From Aeromonas dhakensis (lineage in GTDB: Bacteria; Pseudomonadota; Gammaproteobacteria; Enterobacterales; Aeromonadaceae): 64,000 nt of DNA. Below the pieces are notes generated by a model that was not told the DNA's origin, made no database searches, and worked only from the letters and a program-made list of their open reading frames with translations. The stretch covers positions 1 to 64,000 of the forward strand of contig NZ_CDBH01000045.1 in assembly GCF_000820305.1 (NCBI RefSeq), read 5' to 3'. The position numbers and the translations under genes are program-made. Of the stretch, positions 10,301 through 17,444 are shown in pieces (positions within the stretch are counted from its first letter, which is position 1; every line of letters starts with the position of its first letter).

Positions 10301-10892
10301 CGGCCGCGATGTGAACGTGCTGGTGATGGATACCGAGGTCTACTCCAACACCGGCGGTCAGATGTCGAAATCGACCCCGCTCGGTGCCGTCGCCAAGTTC
10401 GCGGCGGGGGGCAAGACGCTGGCCAAGAAGGATGTGGCGTTGCAGGCCATCTCCTACGGCAACGTCTATGTTGCTCGCATCGCCTTCGGGGCCAACCCGC
10501 AGCAGGCGCTGCAGGCCTTGCGTGAAGCGGAGGCCTACCCGGGCCCCTCGCTCATCATCGCCTACAGCCACTGCATCGCTCACGGTATCGACATGGAGTT
10601 TGGCCTGACCCAGCAAAAACGCGCCGTGGCCTCCGGCCACTGGCCGCTGATGCGCTACAACCCGGTACTGCGCAGTGCGGGGCAGAACCCCTTCAGCCTC
10701 GACAGCCTGCGCCCCTCCATTCCGCTTGCCGAATACCGCCAGGAGGAGACCCGTTATCGGGTGCTGGCCCAGAGCCATCCGGAGGAGGCCGAGCGGCTGA
10801 TGCAGGTGGCGCAACAAGTGGCGTGGCAGAAGTGGGCCACCTACGAGGAGATGGCCACCCGCGAGGCCAGTCATTTCCATCCGCCGGTGTGA
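7317..10892 (+). CDS. nifJ: Pyruvate:ferredoxin (flavodoxin) oxidoreductase, NifJ/YdbK type
   Basis: A 1191-residue single-chain enzyme converting pyruvate + CoA to acetyl-CoA + CO2 and reducing ferredoxin or flavodoxin, matching the length of E. coli YdbK (1174). Domains in order: the N-terminal pyruvate-binding domain (YPITPSSTMAELADAWAA), the gamma domain (FFGLGADGTVGANKNSIKII near 425), a double 4Fe-4S ferredoxin domain (CIQCGNCVFVCP near 695, CTGCGQCVQACP near 750), and a thiamine-diphosphate domain (GACAGCGETPY near 825, GDGWAYDIG near 977, DTEVYSNTGGQMSKSTP). It overlaps the upstream flavoprotein gene by 4 bases. A flavodoxin that could accept its electrons is encoded at 53468-53992. 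Confidence 0.95.
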   Translation: MKHELIMVDGNEAAARVAYQLSEVCAIYPITPSSTMAELADAWAAEGQTNLWGNIPTVVEMQSEGGAAGTVHGALQAGALATTFTASQGLMLMLPNMYKIAGELTSAVFHVAARSLAAQGLSIFGDHQDVMAARSTGFAMLASGSVQEAQDLALVAHSVTLQCRVPFIHFFDGFRTSHEVNKIVALHKDEIRALIDNDWVRAHRARALNPDHPVMRGTAQNPDTYFQSRESVNPFYEAVPARVQQCMESLGELTGRHYRLVEYHGAPDATDVIVLMGSGAATARTTVDWLNQQDRKTGVLVIRLYRPFPVQALLDALPVSVRRIAVLDRTKEPGAGGEPLLLDVQSALIDGLQRGLIKRLPWLSGGRYGLSSKEFTPAMCAAVFEELASDAPRPRFTVGIVDDVSGLSLAWHPIGDLEPASRVRALFFGLGADGTVGANKNSIKIIGELEGFHAQGYFVYDSKKSGSRTVSHLRFGPEPIDAPWLIEQASFIGCHQWGFVESVDLLEFAAEGAILLLNAPHEPDRVWAELPERLRARIRALNIQLYCIDGDRVAEQNGMGNRINTIMQTCFFALAGILPRDEAIALIKKSIEKSYARKGPEVVERNFAAVDDTLAHLYRVSIPDGEDEAGDYPLPLAPGGSEFVQRVTGEMLAGRGDLIPVSMLPVDGTYPTATSRFEKRDIAREIPIWHSDICIQCGNCVFVCPHAALRAKFYHQDWLASAPEAAQSVPVTARGFPDSRYTLQLYPEDCTGCGQCVQACPVRAGEDESHEGERAIAMMDKAPHLAGQKQALRWFESLPWPARERVDFSTVRGAQFLEPLFEFSGACAGCGETPYLKLLTQLFGDRMLVANATGCSSIYGGNLPTTPWAKNGEGKGPAWSNSLFEDNAEFGFGFRLTADQHHGQAVAALQAMKGEIGEALVESLISAPQRLESEIRAQRTRVAQVRERLEEVKSGKARELLSLIDQLVRRSVWIIGGDGWAYDIGSAGLDHVLASGRDVNVLVMDTEVYSNTGGQMSKSTPLGAVAKFAAGGKTLAKKDVALQAISYGNVYVARIAFGANPQQALQALREAEAYPGPSLIIAYSHCIAHGIDMEFGLTQQKRAVASGHWPLMRYNPVLRSAGQNPFSLDSLRPSIPLAEYRQEETRYRVLAQSHPEEAERLMQVAQQVAWQKWATYEEMATREASHFHPPV

Positions 10893-10916
10893 TGATGGGG
10901 CGAAACAGGTATGAGA

Positions 10917-10941
10917 AAGCGGGCCATTGGCCCGCTTTTTT
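10917..10941. terminator. Terminator after the PFOR operon
   Basis: Hairpin agcgggcc-att-ggcccgct followed by a T6 run. It may also end the convergent acylase gene. Confidence 0.88.
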
Positions 10942-10964
10942 ATGGCTGGATAGAGAGGGTTGAC

Positions 10965-13469
10965 TCAGGGGCTGCTGGTGCGCAGTACCTTGAGGTGCAG
11001 GGTACGCTCCAGGTGGGCCGCTATCTCCTGCTCGGTGAAGCGCATGGGTTGCCACTGCTGACGGGCGAACTGCTCGGTCTGATCGGTGAAGTGCGGGCTC
11101 TCGGGGTCGTGGGACTGGCCGTAGCTCAGGAAGCGCTCCGCCTTGGGGCCGGCGTCATCGAACTGCAGGGCCAGCACAAAGCTGGAGCCGTAGTTGGCGC
11201 GATAACGCAGCTCGGGCTGGCCGTCACCGTCATCATCCAGACTGCGCAGCGTGGTGCCTGCCACGGCCTTGCCGGTCACTATGTTGGCGAGATCCGAGCT
11301 GCTGCGCGAAGGCAGGTTGGTCTGCACCATGTTGAACAGCCCCTCGAACGAGTTACCTCCCGGCAGTGCGATGGGGGTCAGCCCGGCCGCTTTTTGCACG
11401 AATTGCAGTGCGCCGAGTTCGGCATCCGGCGCGATACCGGCCGCCTGCAACCGCTGCTGGGCCTGGGCCAGCGCCAGCAGGGCCGGGTCTTCATCCGGCG
11501 CGCCGCTCCAGGGCGCCAGCCCGCTCGGCGTGGTGGCGCCATGGGCCGGATCGAAGGGGATGGCAAACAGGGCATCCTTGATGTCTCTGTGGCCGCTGGT
11601 GCGAAACGCCGTCAACCATTCGCGCATCAGGTGAGCCCCCCGGCTTTCAAGCTGATATTCGCCATCCCAGTTGGCGAGCGCGTTGCAGCTCGGCGTCAAG
11701 TCCAGCGGGCCGCTGGTCAGCTGGATCAGCGGATGGGCCTGACAACGGGCCAGCAGGGGATCTCTGAGCTCGCGGGCAAACAGGGAGCCGTTGTGGGTCA
11801 GTACCCGTTGCAGCGACTGCAGGGTGAAGCGGCGATCAGCCCCGGTCAGTCCCATTGCATCGGGCGTGCTGATGAGCTGGGCGTTGTAGCGGGTACGCGG
11901 GCTGCGTACCGTCTGCTCCGGCCCATAGAGAATGGAGTATCCCTCCAGCGGGGCCGCCAGGTTGGTCAGCCAGTGGCTGCTGTTGGCGTTGTAGACGTAG
12001 TCGCTGCGACTCAGGCGGGGGGCCTGGCTGAGGGGAACAAGGCCGGGAGCCCGGGTCTGGCCGCTGTCGACCCACTCGAAATCGGGGTCGTTGCCCGGCA
12101 GCAGCACGCTGCCCTCGCCATCCAGCCAGATGGGGGCCAGTTGCGGTGTCTGGGAGGCGGCTCGCCACCAGGCCTCTGCCTTGGCGCCGAGGCGGGGTAC
12201 CTGGGTGGCATCCACATAGCTGGCCTGGCCCGTCTTGTCGATCAGCAGGGTATTGACCCAGGGCACCCCCTGATGCTCGGCCAGCGCCTCGAAGAAGGCC
12301 GGGGTGCTTTGGGCCCTGGCCATGGCCAGCCACTGTTCCAGCATCTTGTAGTTGCCGGCGTTGGCATCGCGGAAGCTGACGGCGCTGCTGCTGGTCCAGC
12401 CCAGGCTGGGCGAGAGGGAAGCTAGGTTGACCATGGGGCCGAAATGGCTGGCATAAAGGGTCTGGACATAAGGCTGTAGGCTGCCATCGGCCTGGCGTAC
12501 CTGCACGGTGATCTCTTTCTGGCTCATCTCCCGCCACTGGTCGCCGTAGCGATAACGCAGCGGATTGGCGGGGTCCAGGGTGAGCTGATAGAGGGTGAAG
12601 CGCTTGGACTGGGAGACGGTGTGGGTCCAACCCAGTTGCTCGTTGAAGCCAATCAGGATGGCGGGAAAGCCCATCATGGTGGCACCGGTCACGTTGAGCT
12701 CCCCCGGGATCTGCAGGTGCTGTTCATAGAACCTGAGTTCGCCATCCCAGGGGAAGTGGGGGTTGCCGAGCAGCAGACTGTTGGCGTTGCTGCTGCGATC
12801 CGCCCCCAGCGCCCAGCCGTTGCTGCCGATCCCCTCCGAGGTGAGCAGCGAGACGGGATCCAGCGCCGGGGCGGGCAGGGCGGCACGTCCCTGTGCACCG
12901 GCAGTGGCGGGGGGCTGGGCGCTGGCCATGGCGCTGATAAAGCTGCGGCCGCTGGCCAGCTGGGCAAGATCCAGGTGATAGGCCAGCAACTGGACCGGGG
13001 TGATGGGTTCGACCCACTCGGCCCCGCGGCAGGGAGAGGGGTAGTCCGCCGGACTGGTTCGCCCGGCAAGGGAGTGGTTGAACCCCGCCACATAGCCTTC
13101 GACAAGGTCACGGGCATCCGGCGCCAGCTTGCCATACAGGGCCGCGGCCTGGGCAGGCAGGTCGAGGGCGCGATAACCCACGTCGGAGAGCAGGTTGCGC
13201 TGCTGCTCCCCCGCGCCCAGCCAGCGGGATTTCTCTCCCCGCAGCTTCATGATCTGCTCGCTCAGGGTGCAGAGGTTCTCTTCGGCATGGGCATAGCCGG
13301 CCCCGAAGCCCAGGCTGGCGTAGTCGTTCGCCTTGATGTGGGGAACCCCTTGCTCCGTGTAGGTAAGGGTGACGTCGTAGTGGCGAGCAGGATCCGGCTC
13401 GCTGTTGTTCTCCTGGCAGCCGGCCAGTACGAGGCAGCCGAGCAGGGTTAGGGGAAAATGGGTTTTCAT
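10965..13469 (-). CDS. Penicillin-acylase-family lipoprotein (Ntn hydrolase; possible acyl-homoserine-lactone or peptide acylase)
   Basis: An 834-residue precursor of the penicillin acylase family, amidohydrolases that self-cleave to expose an N-terminal nucleophile. A lipobox LVLAGC puts the lipidated Cys at residue 18, so the protein is probably membrane-anchored. The predicted self-cleavage site is Gly215-Ser216 in EGIGSNGWALG, giving a short alpha chain and a long beta chain. GNPHFPW and GWTHTVS are typical of this family. Relatives hydrolyse penicillin G, cephalosporins or acyl-homoserine lactones; the substrate cannot be read from sequence. The divergent AraC-type gene is a likely regulator. 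Confidence 0.85.
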   Translation of the reverse strand: MKTHFPLTLLGCLVLAGCQENNSEPDPARHYDVTLTYTEQGVPHIKANDYASLGFGAGYAHAEENLCTLSEQIMKLRGEKSRWLGAGEQQRNLLSDVGYRALDLPAQAAALYGKLAPDARDLVEGYVAGFNHSLAGRTSPADYPSPCRGAEWVEPITPVQLLAYHLDLAQLASGRSFISAMASAQPPATAGAQGRAALPAPALDPVSLLTSEGIGSNGWALGADRSSNANSLLLGNPHFPWDGELRFYEQHLQIPGELNVTGATMMGFPAILIGFNEQLGWTHTVSQSKRFTLYQLTLDPANPLRYRYGDQWREMSQKEITVQVRQADGSLQPYVQTLYASHFGPMVNLASLSPSLGWTSSSAVSFRDANAGNYKMLEQWLAMARAQSTPAFFEALAEHQGVPWVNTLLIDKTGQASYVDATQVPRLGAKAEAWWRAASQTPQLAPIWLDGEGSVLLPGNDPDFEWVDSGQTRAPGLVPLSQAPRLSRSDYVYNANSSHWLTNLAAPLEGYSILYGPEQTVRSPRTRYNAQLISTPDAMGLTGADRRFTLQSLQRVLTHNGSLFARELRDPLLARCQAHPLIQLTSGPLDLTPSCNALANWDGEYQLESRGAHLMREWLTAFRTSGHRDIKDALFAIPFDPAHGATTPSGLAPWSGAPDEDPALLALAQAQQRLQAAGIAPDAELGALQFVQKAAGLTPIALPGGNSFEGLFNMVQTNLPSRSSSDLANIVTGKAVAGTTLRSLDDDGDGQPELRYRANYGSSFVLALQFDDAGPKAERFLSYGQSHDPESPHFTDQTEQFARQQWQPMRFTEQEIAAHLERTLHLKVLRTSSP

Positions 13470-13657
13470 CCTGGTTCCTTCTGTGGTCCTGACTTGTTAT
13501 TGTTCTGTTGCTTTTCAGCCGCAGGCGAAGGTATTTAAGCGCAGCGGTTTCACCTCTGTCGCCTCGCTGGATGGAACCGGTCATTGGTTGGAAAACATAA
13601 TAAAAACAAGGGTAAACAGGTACGGCTCGATGGCGCCGCACCTGCAGGAGGACGCAT

Positions 13658-14773
13658 ATGCAGTGGGAAGAAGTGGCCGCCGTGCTCAGTTTGAGCCTGA
13701 CCGGCATGTTGCTGCTGGCCACGCTCGGCTGGCTGCGCCGCATGCGACGGGATGCCGCCGCCGGTTATCTGCTGGCTCTGCTCAGCCTGAGCGGCTTGCA
13801 GGCGCTGGAATACCTCTATCACCAGCAGCAGTGGTTTCTGCAGTGGCCTCATCTGCTCAAGCTGGCCGACCCTTTGGTGGTGATGTTGCCGTTCTGCCTG
13901 TATGGCTACATCAGGGCTCTGCAGGGGGAGTCGGTACTCGGTTGCTGGCGTGAGCGGCTGGTGCACGGCTTGCCCCTGCTGCTGGTCGCCGCTCTGGCGT
14001 TGCCCTACTGGTTGTTGCCGGGGGCCGACAAGGTGAGCTGGATCCTGCTTGGCAAGCAGGGGGATGCGTTGTGGCCCGGGGTGACCCTCTATGGCAACCG
14101 CTATCTGGCCTGCATCGCCCTGCTGGGGCTGGCTTACTGGTGGCAGCAGCAGCGTCTTGGGGTGGTCAGCCGCAAGCCGGCGCTACGGGCCTGGGTGGCT
14201 CAGTTGCAGGGGCTGCAACTGCTGGTGGCCTTGCTGTTGCTCGGCCGCATCGCCTTGAGCTGGCTCGGCTGGCCGCTCTCTACCGTCTATCTGCAGGCTC
14301 CCGTCACCGCCTATCTGCTGCTGCAGGTGCTGGCCCATGCCAGGCTGCCCCAACAGGGAGGCGCGCCGGAGGGAGGCGTGCGCGAGCGCGCCAATGATAC
14401 CGCATCGGAATCGGTGCGAGATCACGGCCTGCGCCCCCTGTTCGAGGCGCTGGAGCGCCAGCTCGGGCGCGGTGCCTATCGGGATCCCGCCCTCTCCCTT
14501 GGCAAGCTGGCCGAGGAGTGCGGTCTGAGCCTTCATCAGGCGTCCAGCGCCATCAACGCCTGTTCGGGGGGCAACTTCTACGACTGGCTCAATCGATATC
14601 GGGTGGCGGAGGCCAAGCGACTGCTGCAGGAGAGCGACGAGACTGTGGCTACTGTCTGTTACCGGGCCGGGTTCAACAGCAAGTCCACCTTCAACAGTGC
14701 TTTTCGCCGCCATACCGGCCAGACGCCGAGCGAGTTTCGACGCCAGGGGGTGCAAGCGGCCGTCGCCTCCTGA
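13658..14773 (+). CDS. AraC-family transcriptional regulator with an N-terminal membrane domain
   Basis: 371 residues. The N-terminal ~235 residues form about seven hydrophobic segments (for example VLSLSLTGMLLLATLGWL and LLLVAALALPYWLLPGA). The C-terminal ~100 residues are an AraC double helix-turn-helix (LAEECGLSLHQASSAINAC; FNSKSTFNSAFRRHTGQTPSEFR). Such proteins are thought to sense envelope or external signals and bind DNA from the membrane. A strong aggagga ribosome site lies 5 bases before the ATG. It is divergent from the acylase gene with 188 bp between them, which suggests it regulates that gene. Confidence 0.88.
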   Translation: MQWEEVAAVLSLSLTGMLLLATLGWLRRMRRDAAAGYLLALLSLSGLQALEYLYHQQQWFLQWPHLLKLADPLVVMLPFCLYGYIRALQGESVLGCWRERLVHGLPLLLVAALALPYWLLPGADKVSWILLGKQGDALWPGVTLYGNRYLACIALLGLAYWWQQQRLGVVSRKPALRAWVAQLQGLQLLVALLLLGRIALSWLGWPLSTVYLQAPVTAYLLLQVLAHARLPQQGGAPEGGVRERANDTASESVRDHGLRPLFEALERQLGRGAYRDPALSLGKLAEECGLSLHQASSAINACSGGNFYDWLNRYRVAEAKRLLQESDETVATVCYRAGFNSKSTFNSAFRRHTGQTPSEFRRQGVQAAVAS

Positions 14774-14785
14774 TGAGCAGCCAAC

Positions 14786-14810
14786 AAAAAGCCCGGCGTC
14801 GGGCCGGGCT
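14786..14810 (-). terminator. Terminator of the DUF465 gene
   Basis: Hairpin agcccggc/gccgggct; on the minus strand it is followed by tttttgttgg. The plus strand lacks a T run. Confidence 0.75.
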
Positions 14811-14849
14811 GGCAGGATAAGTTGCTTATCCAGGTATTCGTCGAGGCGT

Positions 14850-15065
14850 CTATTGTGGATGTTGTTTGAGGATGTCGTAGATCTCCTCTTTCAGTTTGAG
14901 TTTCTGTTTTTTCAGATCCTTCACCTCGGCGCTGTAGTCGCTGGCGTGATGTTTCTCCAACTTTCTAATCTCCACATCCAGGTCGTTATGCAAGTCAAAC
15001 TTCTTTTGGAAATGGACATCACTGCTCTTCAGTTTCGAGATGAGCTCTCTGTACTCTGGGAACAT
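14850..15065 (-). CDS. DUF465 family small coiled-coil protein (YdcH-like)
   Basis: A 71-residue, highly charged protein starting MFPEYRELISKLK and ending in a lysine/glutamate-rich coiled-coil segment (KDLKKQKLKLKEEIYDILK). Both size and sequence fit the DUF465/YdcH family, whose function is unknown. The start at 15065 has a strong aaggagg site 10 bases upstream; a longer frame to 15176 has no such support. It is transcribed alone, with its own terminator. Confidence 0.85.
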   Translation of the reverse strand: MFPEYRELISKLKSSDVHFQKKFDLHNDLDVEIRKLEKHHASDYSAEVKDLKKQKLKLKEEIYDILKQHPQ

Positions 15066-15308
15066 GTAATGCGGCCTCCTTGGTTTCGTTTGATTGTGCC
15101 TGCAAGACCAAACTACCGCGTCCCCTGCGAGATAAATGTGATCCGGCTCCAATTCGGGACCAATGATTTGCTGCATGCGATGGGTGATTTTTAACTGTTT
15201 GAATCACAAGCTGATAAGGCTTTTATCGGTAAGCGGAGAGTCTGAAAAGTGCCGGATGGATCACAATTGTGACGGACGGATGACAGCCTGGGGCCGCCGG
15301 GTGGGCAG

Positions 15309-15333
15309 CAAAAAGGGGCGCAGGGCCCCTTCT
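15309..15333 (-). terminator. Terminator of the 196-residue secreted-protein gene
   Basis: Hairpin with arms aggggc and gcccct; reading leftward it runs into ttttt. It lies just beyond the stop at 15352. Confidence 0.75.
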
Positions 15334-15351
15334 TGGTAACAGGTGTCGCGT

Positions 15352-15942
15352 TTACTCTTTTTTCTTTTTCTTCTCGGGCAGCGGCTTGCCATCGCGGGCG
15401 ATCACCTTGCCCACCTCGAAGCCGATTTGCGCAGCCAGCTCTTCCAGATCCGGTGACTTGGCTTCGTTGCCGATGGCGTACTGATAGTTGGCGATGGAGA
15501 TCTTCTCGGCCACCGGGGTGCCCGGGACGATGGGCTCGCGCCAGCCCTGACCCACATGGGCCACCAGGGTGCCATTCATGATGAGCTCGCCGACGATCTC
15601 CTGGGTGGGGATGCCCTTGCCGTAGGTGAGGCCCTGCGGGTGCTTCTTGCCGACCAGGGGTTCGCTGCTTGCCGGCATCAGCTTGGTGCGGATCAGCCAC
15701 TTGGGCGACTTGGTCTTGCCCACCGCCTTGCCGGTCTGGTACTCGTTGATCTTGATGGTCTTGATCATCTGGGCCATGAAGTCCTTGGTCAGCGCCTTCT
15801 GGGCCTCGCTGGTTTCATCGATGGTGATGGGGGCCACGTACCAGGTCTGGGCCGCCTGTGCCTTGGGGGCGGCGGGGGCGGTTTGCGCCATGGCGAGCGG
15901 GCTGAGCAGGATGGCCGCCAACAAGAGTCCTATCTTCTTCAT
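15352..15942 (-). CDS. Predicted exported protein of unknown function
   Basis: 196 residues with a clear signal peptide (MKKIGLLLAAILLSPLAMA, cleavage near AMA-Q20), an Ala/Pro-rich linker, then a globular region with no family I recognise. It ends in a run of lysines (PLPEKKKKKE). The segment IPTQEIVGELIMNGTLVAHV and a repeated GK/GW pattern suggest a folded periplasmic domain. It starts only 11 bases after the stop of the MATE gene, so the two are probably co-transcribed; that may link it to the envelope or export, but no function is claimed. Confidence 0.7.
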   Translation of the reverse strand: MKKIGLLLAAILLSPLAMAQTAPAAPKAQAAQTWYVAPITIDETSEAQKALTKDFMAQMIKTIKINEYQTGKAVGKTKSPKWLIRTKLMPASSEPLVGKKHPQGLTYGKGIPTQEIVGELIMNGTLVAHVGQGWREPIVPGTPVAEKISIANYQYAIGNEAKSPDLEELAAQIGFEVGKVIARDGKPLPEKKKKKE

Positions 15943-15953
15943 TGTGATTCCGC

Positions 15954-17300
15954 TTATGTTTCAACAAGAATTTTGTTTTGCCAGCGACGACTGCGCCAGC
16001 GCCAGAACATGGCCAGACCGCGCACCCACTCGTCGCAGGCGAGCGCCAACCAGATACCGACCAGTCCATAACCCTGCATGATACCAAGGAAATAGGCCAG
16101 TGGAACGGCAATTCCCCACATGGAGAGCAGCGCCATGTAGAGCGGGAAACGGGCGTCACCGGTGGCGCGCAGGGCGTTGATCACCACCAGGTTGAAGGTG
16201 CGGCCGGGTTCCAGAATGAGGCTTATCAAGAACAGCTGCGCCACCTGGGTGATGATGTCGGCGTCATCGGTGAACAGGCTGATGATGGTGCGGCCGTTGA
16301 GGGCGGCGGCGAGGGCGATGAGCGCGGTGACGACGAGCCCCAGTTTCAGGCTCTTCATCAGCTGGGTGTAGGCCTGCTCAAAGCGGCGGGCCCCCGCCAG
16401 ATGGCCGATGATGATTTCGTTGCCAAGGCCGATGGAGAGGCCGAACAGCAGGATGAACAGGCAGATCTGGAAGAAGTAGGACTGGGTCGCCAGTGCCTTG
16501 TCGCCGAGCAGGCCGACGAAGGCGGTCACCACCATGAACTGCAGCATCCAGGAGAGGTTCTCCCCGGCGGCCGGCAGACCGATGTGCAACACCTTGCCCA
16601 GCATCAGCCGGCTGGGTTTGACGATCTCCGGCAGTTTCAGGTGGATGCCGGTCTTGCGCGCCACCAGCCACACCAGCAGCACCACCCCGACGATGCGGCC
16701 CGCTACCGTGCTGATGGCGACCCCGGCCACCCCGAGCTGGGGCAGGCCGAACCAGCCGTAGAGCAGCAGCAGGTTGCCGACGAAGGTGATGAGGTTGACG
16801 GTCAGGGTCACGTACATGGCCTGACGGGTGTGGCCGTGGGCACGCAGGGTGGCGGCCAGGCAGAGGGCCGCCGCTTCCGGCAGCAGGCACAGGCCGATGA
16901 TCTGCAGGTAGAGGGTGGCATCGTTCATCAGGTTGGCGGGCAGGTTCATCAGCGCCAGCATGGTACTGGCGCCGGCGATGACGCCGACGGCGGCCACCAG
17001 CCCCACCAGCAGGTTGAAACCGATGGCGGTGTGGATGACGACGCGCGCCTTCTCCTTGTCGCCGGCCCCCAGATACTGGGTGATCACCACGCTGGTGCCG
17101 ATGCTGACAAAGCTGAACAGGGTGATGGCGAGATCGAACACCTGGTTGCCGACCGCGAGCGCCGCCACCCCCTGATAGGAGACGTGACCCACCATGAAGG
17201 TGTTGAGGGCCCCGGTCAGAAAGTGCAGGGCGAGATCGATAAACAGGGGCCAGGTCAGGGAGAAGAGGGAGCCCGGACCTGCGTGGGATTGAGTTTGCAT
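15954..17300 (-). CDS. MATE family efflux transporter
   Basis: A 448-residue inner-membrane protein with about 12 hydrophobic helices in two similar halves. It is a multidrug-and-toxin-extrusion exporter using a Na+ or H+ gradient. Family features include the N-terminal SLTWPLFIDLALHFLTGALN segment with MVGHVS, and the GLPAAGENLSWMLQF start of the second half. The substrate is unknown. It is the first gene of a probable two-gene operon with the small exported protein. The ribosome site upstream of 17300 is weak (ttggac), so the exact start is less certain. Confidence 0.92.
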   Translation of the reverse strand: MQTQSHAGPGSLFSLTWPLFIDLALHFLTGALNTFMVGHVSYQGVAALAVGNQVFDLAITLFSFVSIGTSVVITQYLGAGDKEKARVVIHTAIGFNLLVGLVAAVGVIAGASTMLALMNLPANLMNDATLYLQIIGLCLLPEAAALCLAATLRAHGHTRQAMYVTLTVNLITFVGNLLLLYGWFGLPQLGVAGVAISTVAGRIVGVVLLVWLVARKTGIHLKLPEIVKPSRLMLGKVLHIGLPAAGENLSWMLQFMVVTAFVGLLGDKALATQSYFFQICLFILLFGLSIGLGNEIIIGHLAGARRFEQAYTQLMKSLKLGLVVTALIALAAALNGRTIISLFTDDADIITQVAQLFLISLILEPGRTFNLVVINALRATGDARFPLYMALLSMWGIAVPLAYFLGIMQGYGLVGIWLALACDEWVRGLAMFWRWRSRRWQNKILVET

Positions 17301-17412
17301 GGGGTGTCCAAATACTGGGGATGGCCCTCGTCGGCGCCATCTGGACGGGCATTTAACACCAAGCGGGTGCGAGGCGCAATCGTGGCGGTGGCCAAGCAGG
17401 GGGAGAGAGAGC

Positions 17413-17436
17413 GGGCCCTGCCGCAGGGGCAGGGCC
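17413..17436 (-). terminator. GC-rich hairpin after the SulP gene
   Basis: Inverted repeat ggccctgcc/ggcagggcc just beyond the SulP stop codon. There is no U tract, so its terminator function is uncertain. Confidence 0.4.
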
Positions 17437-17444
17437 GAGCTTGG

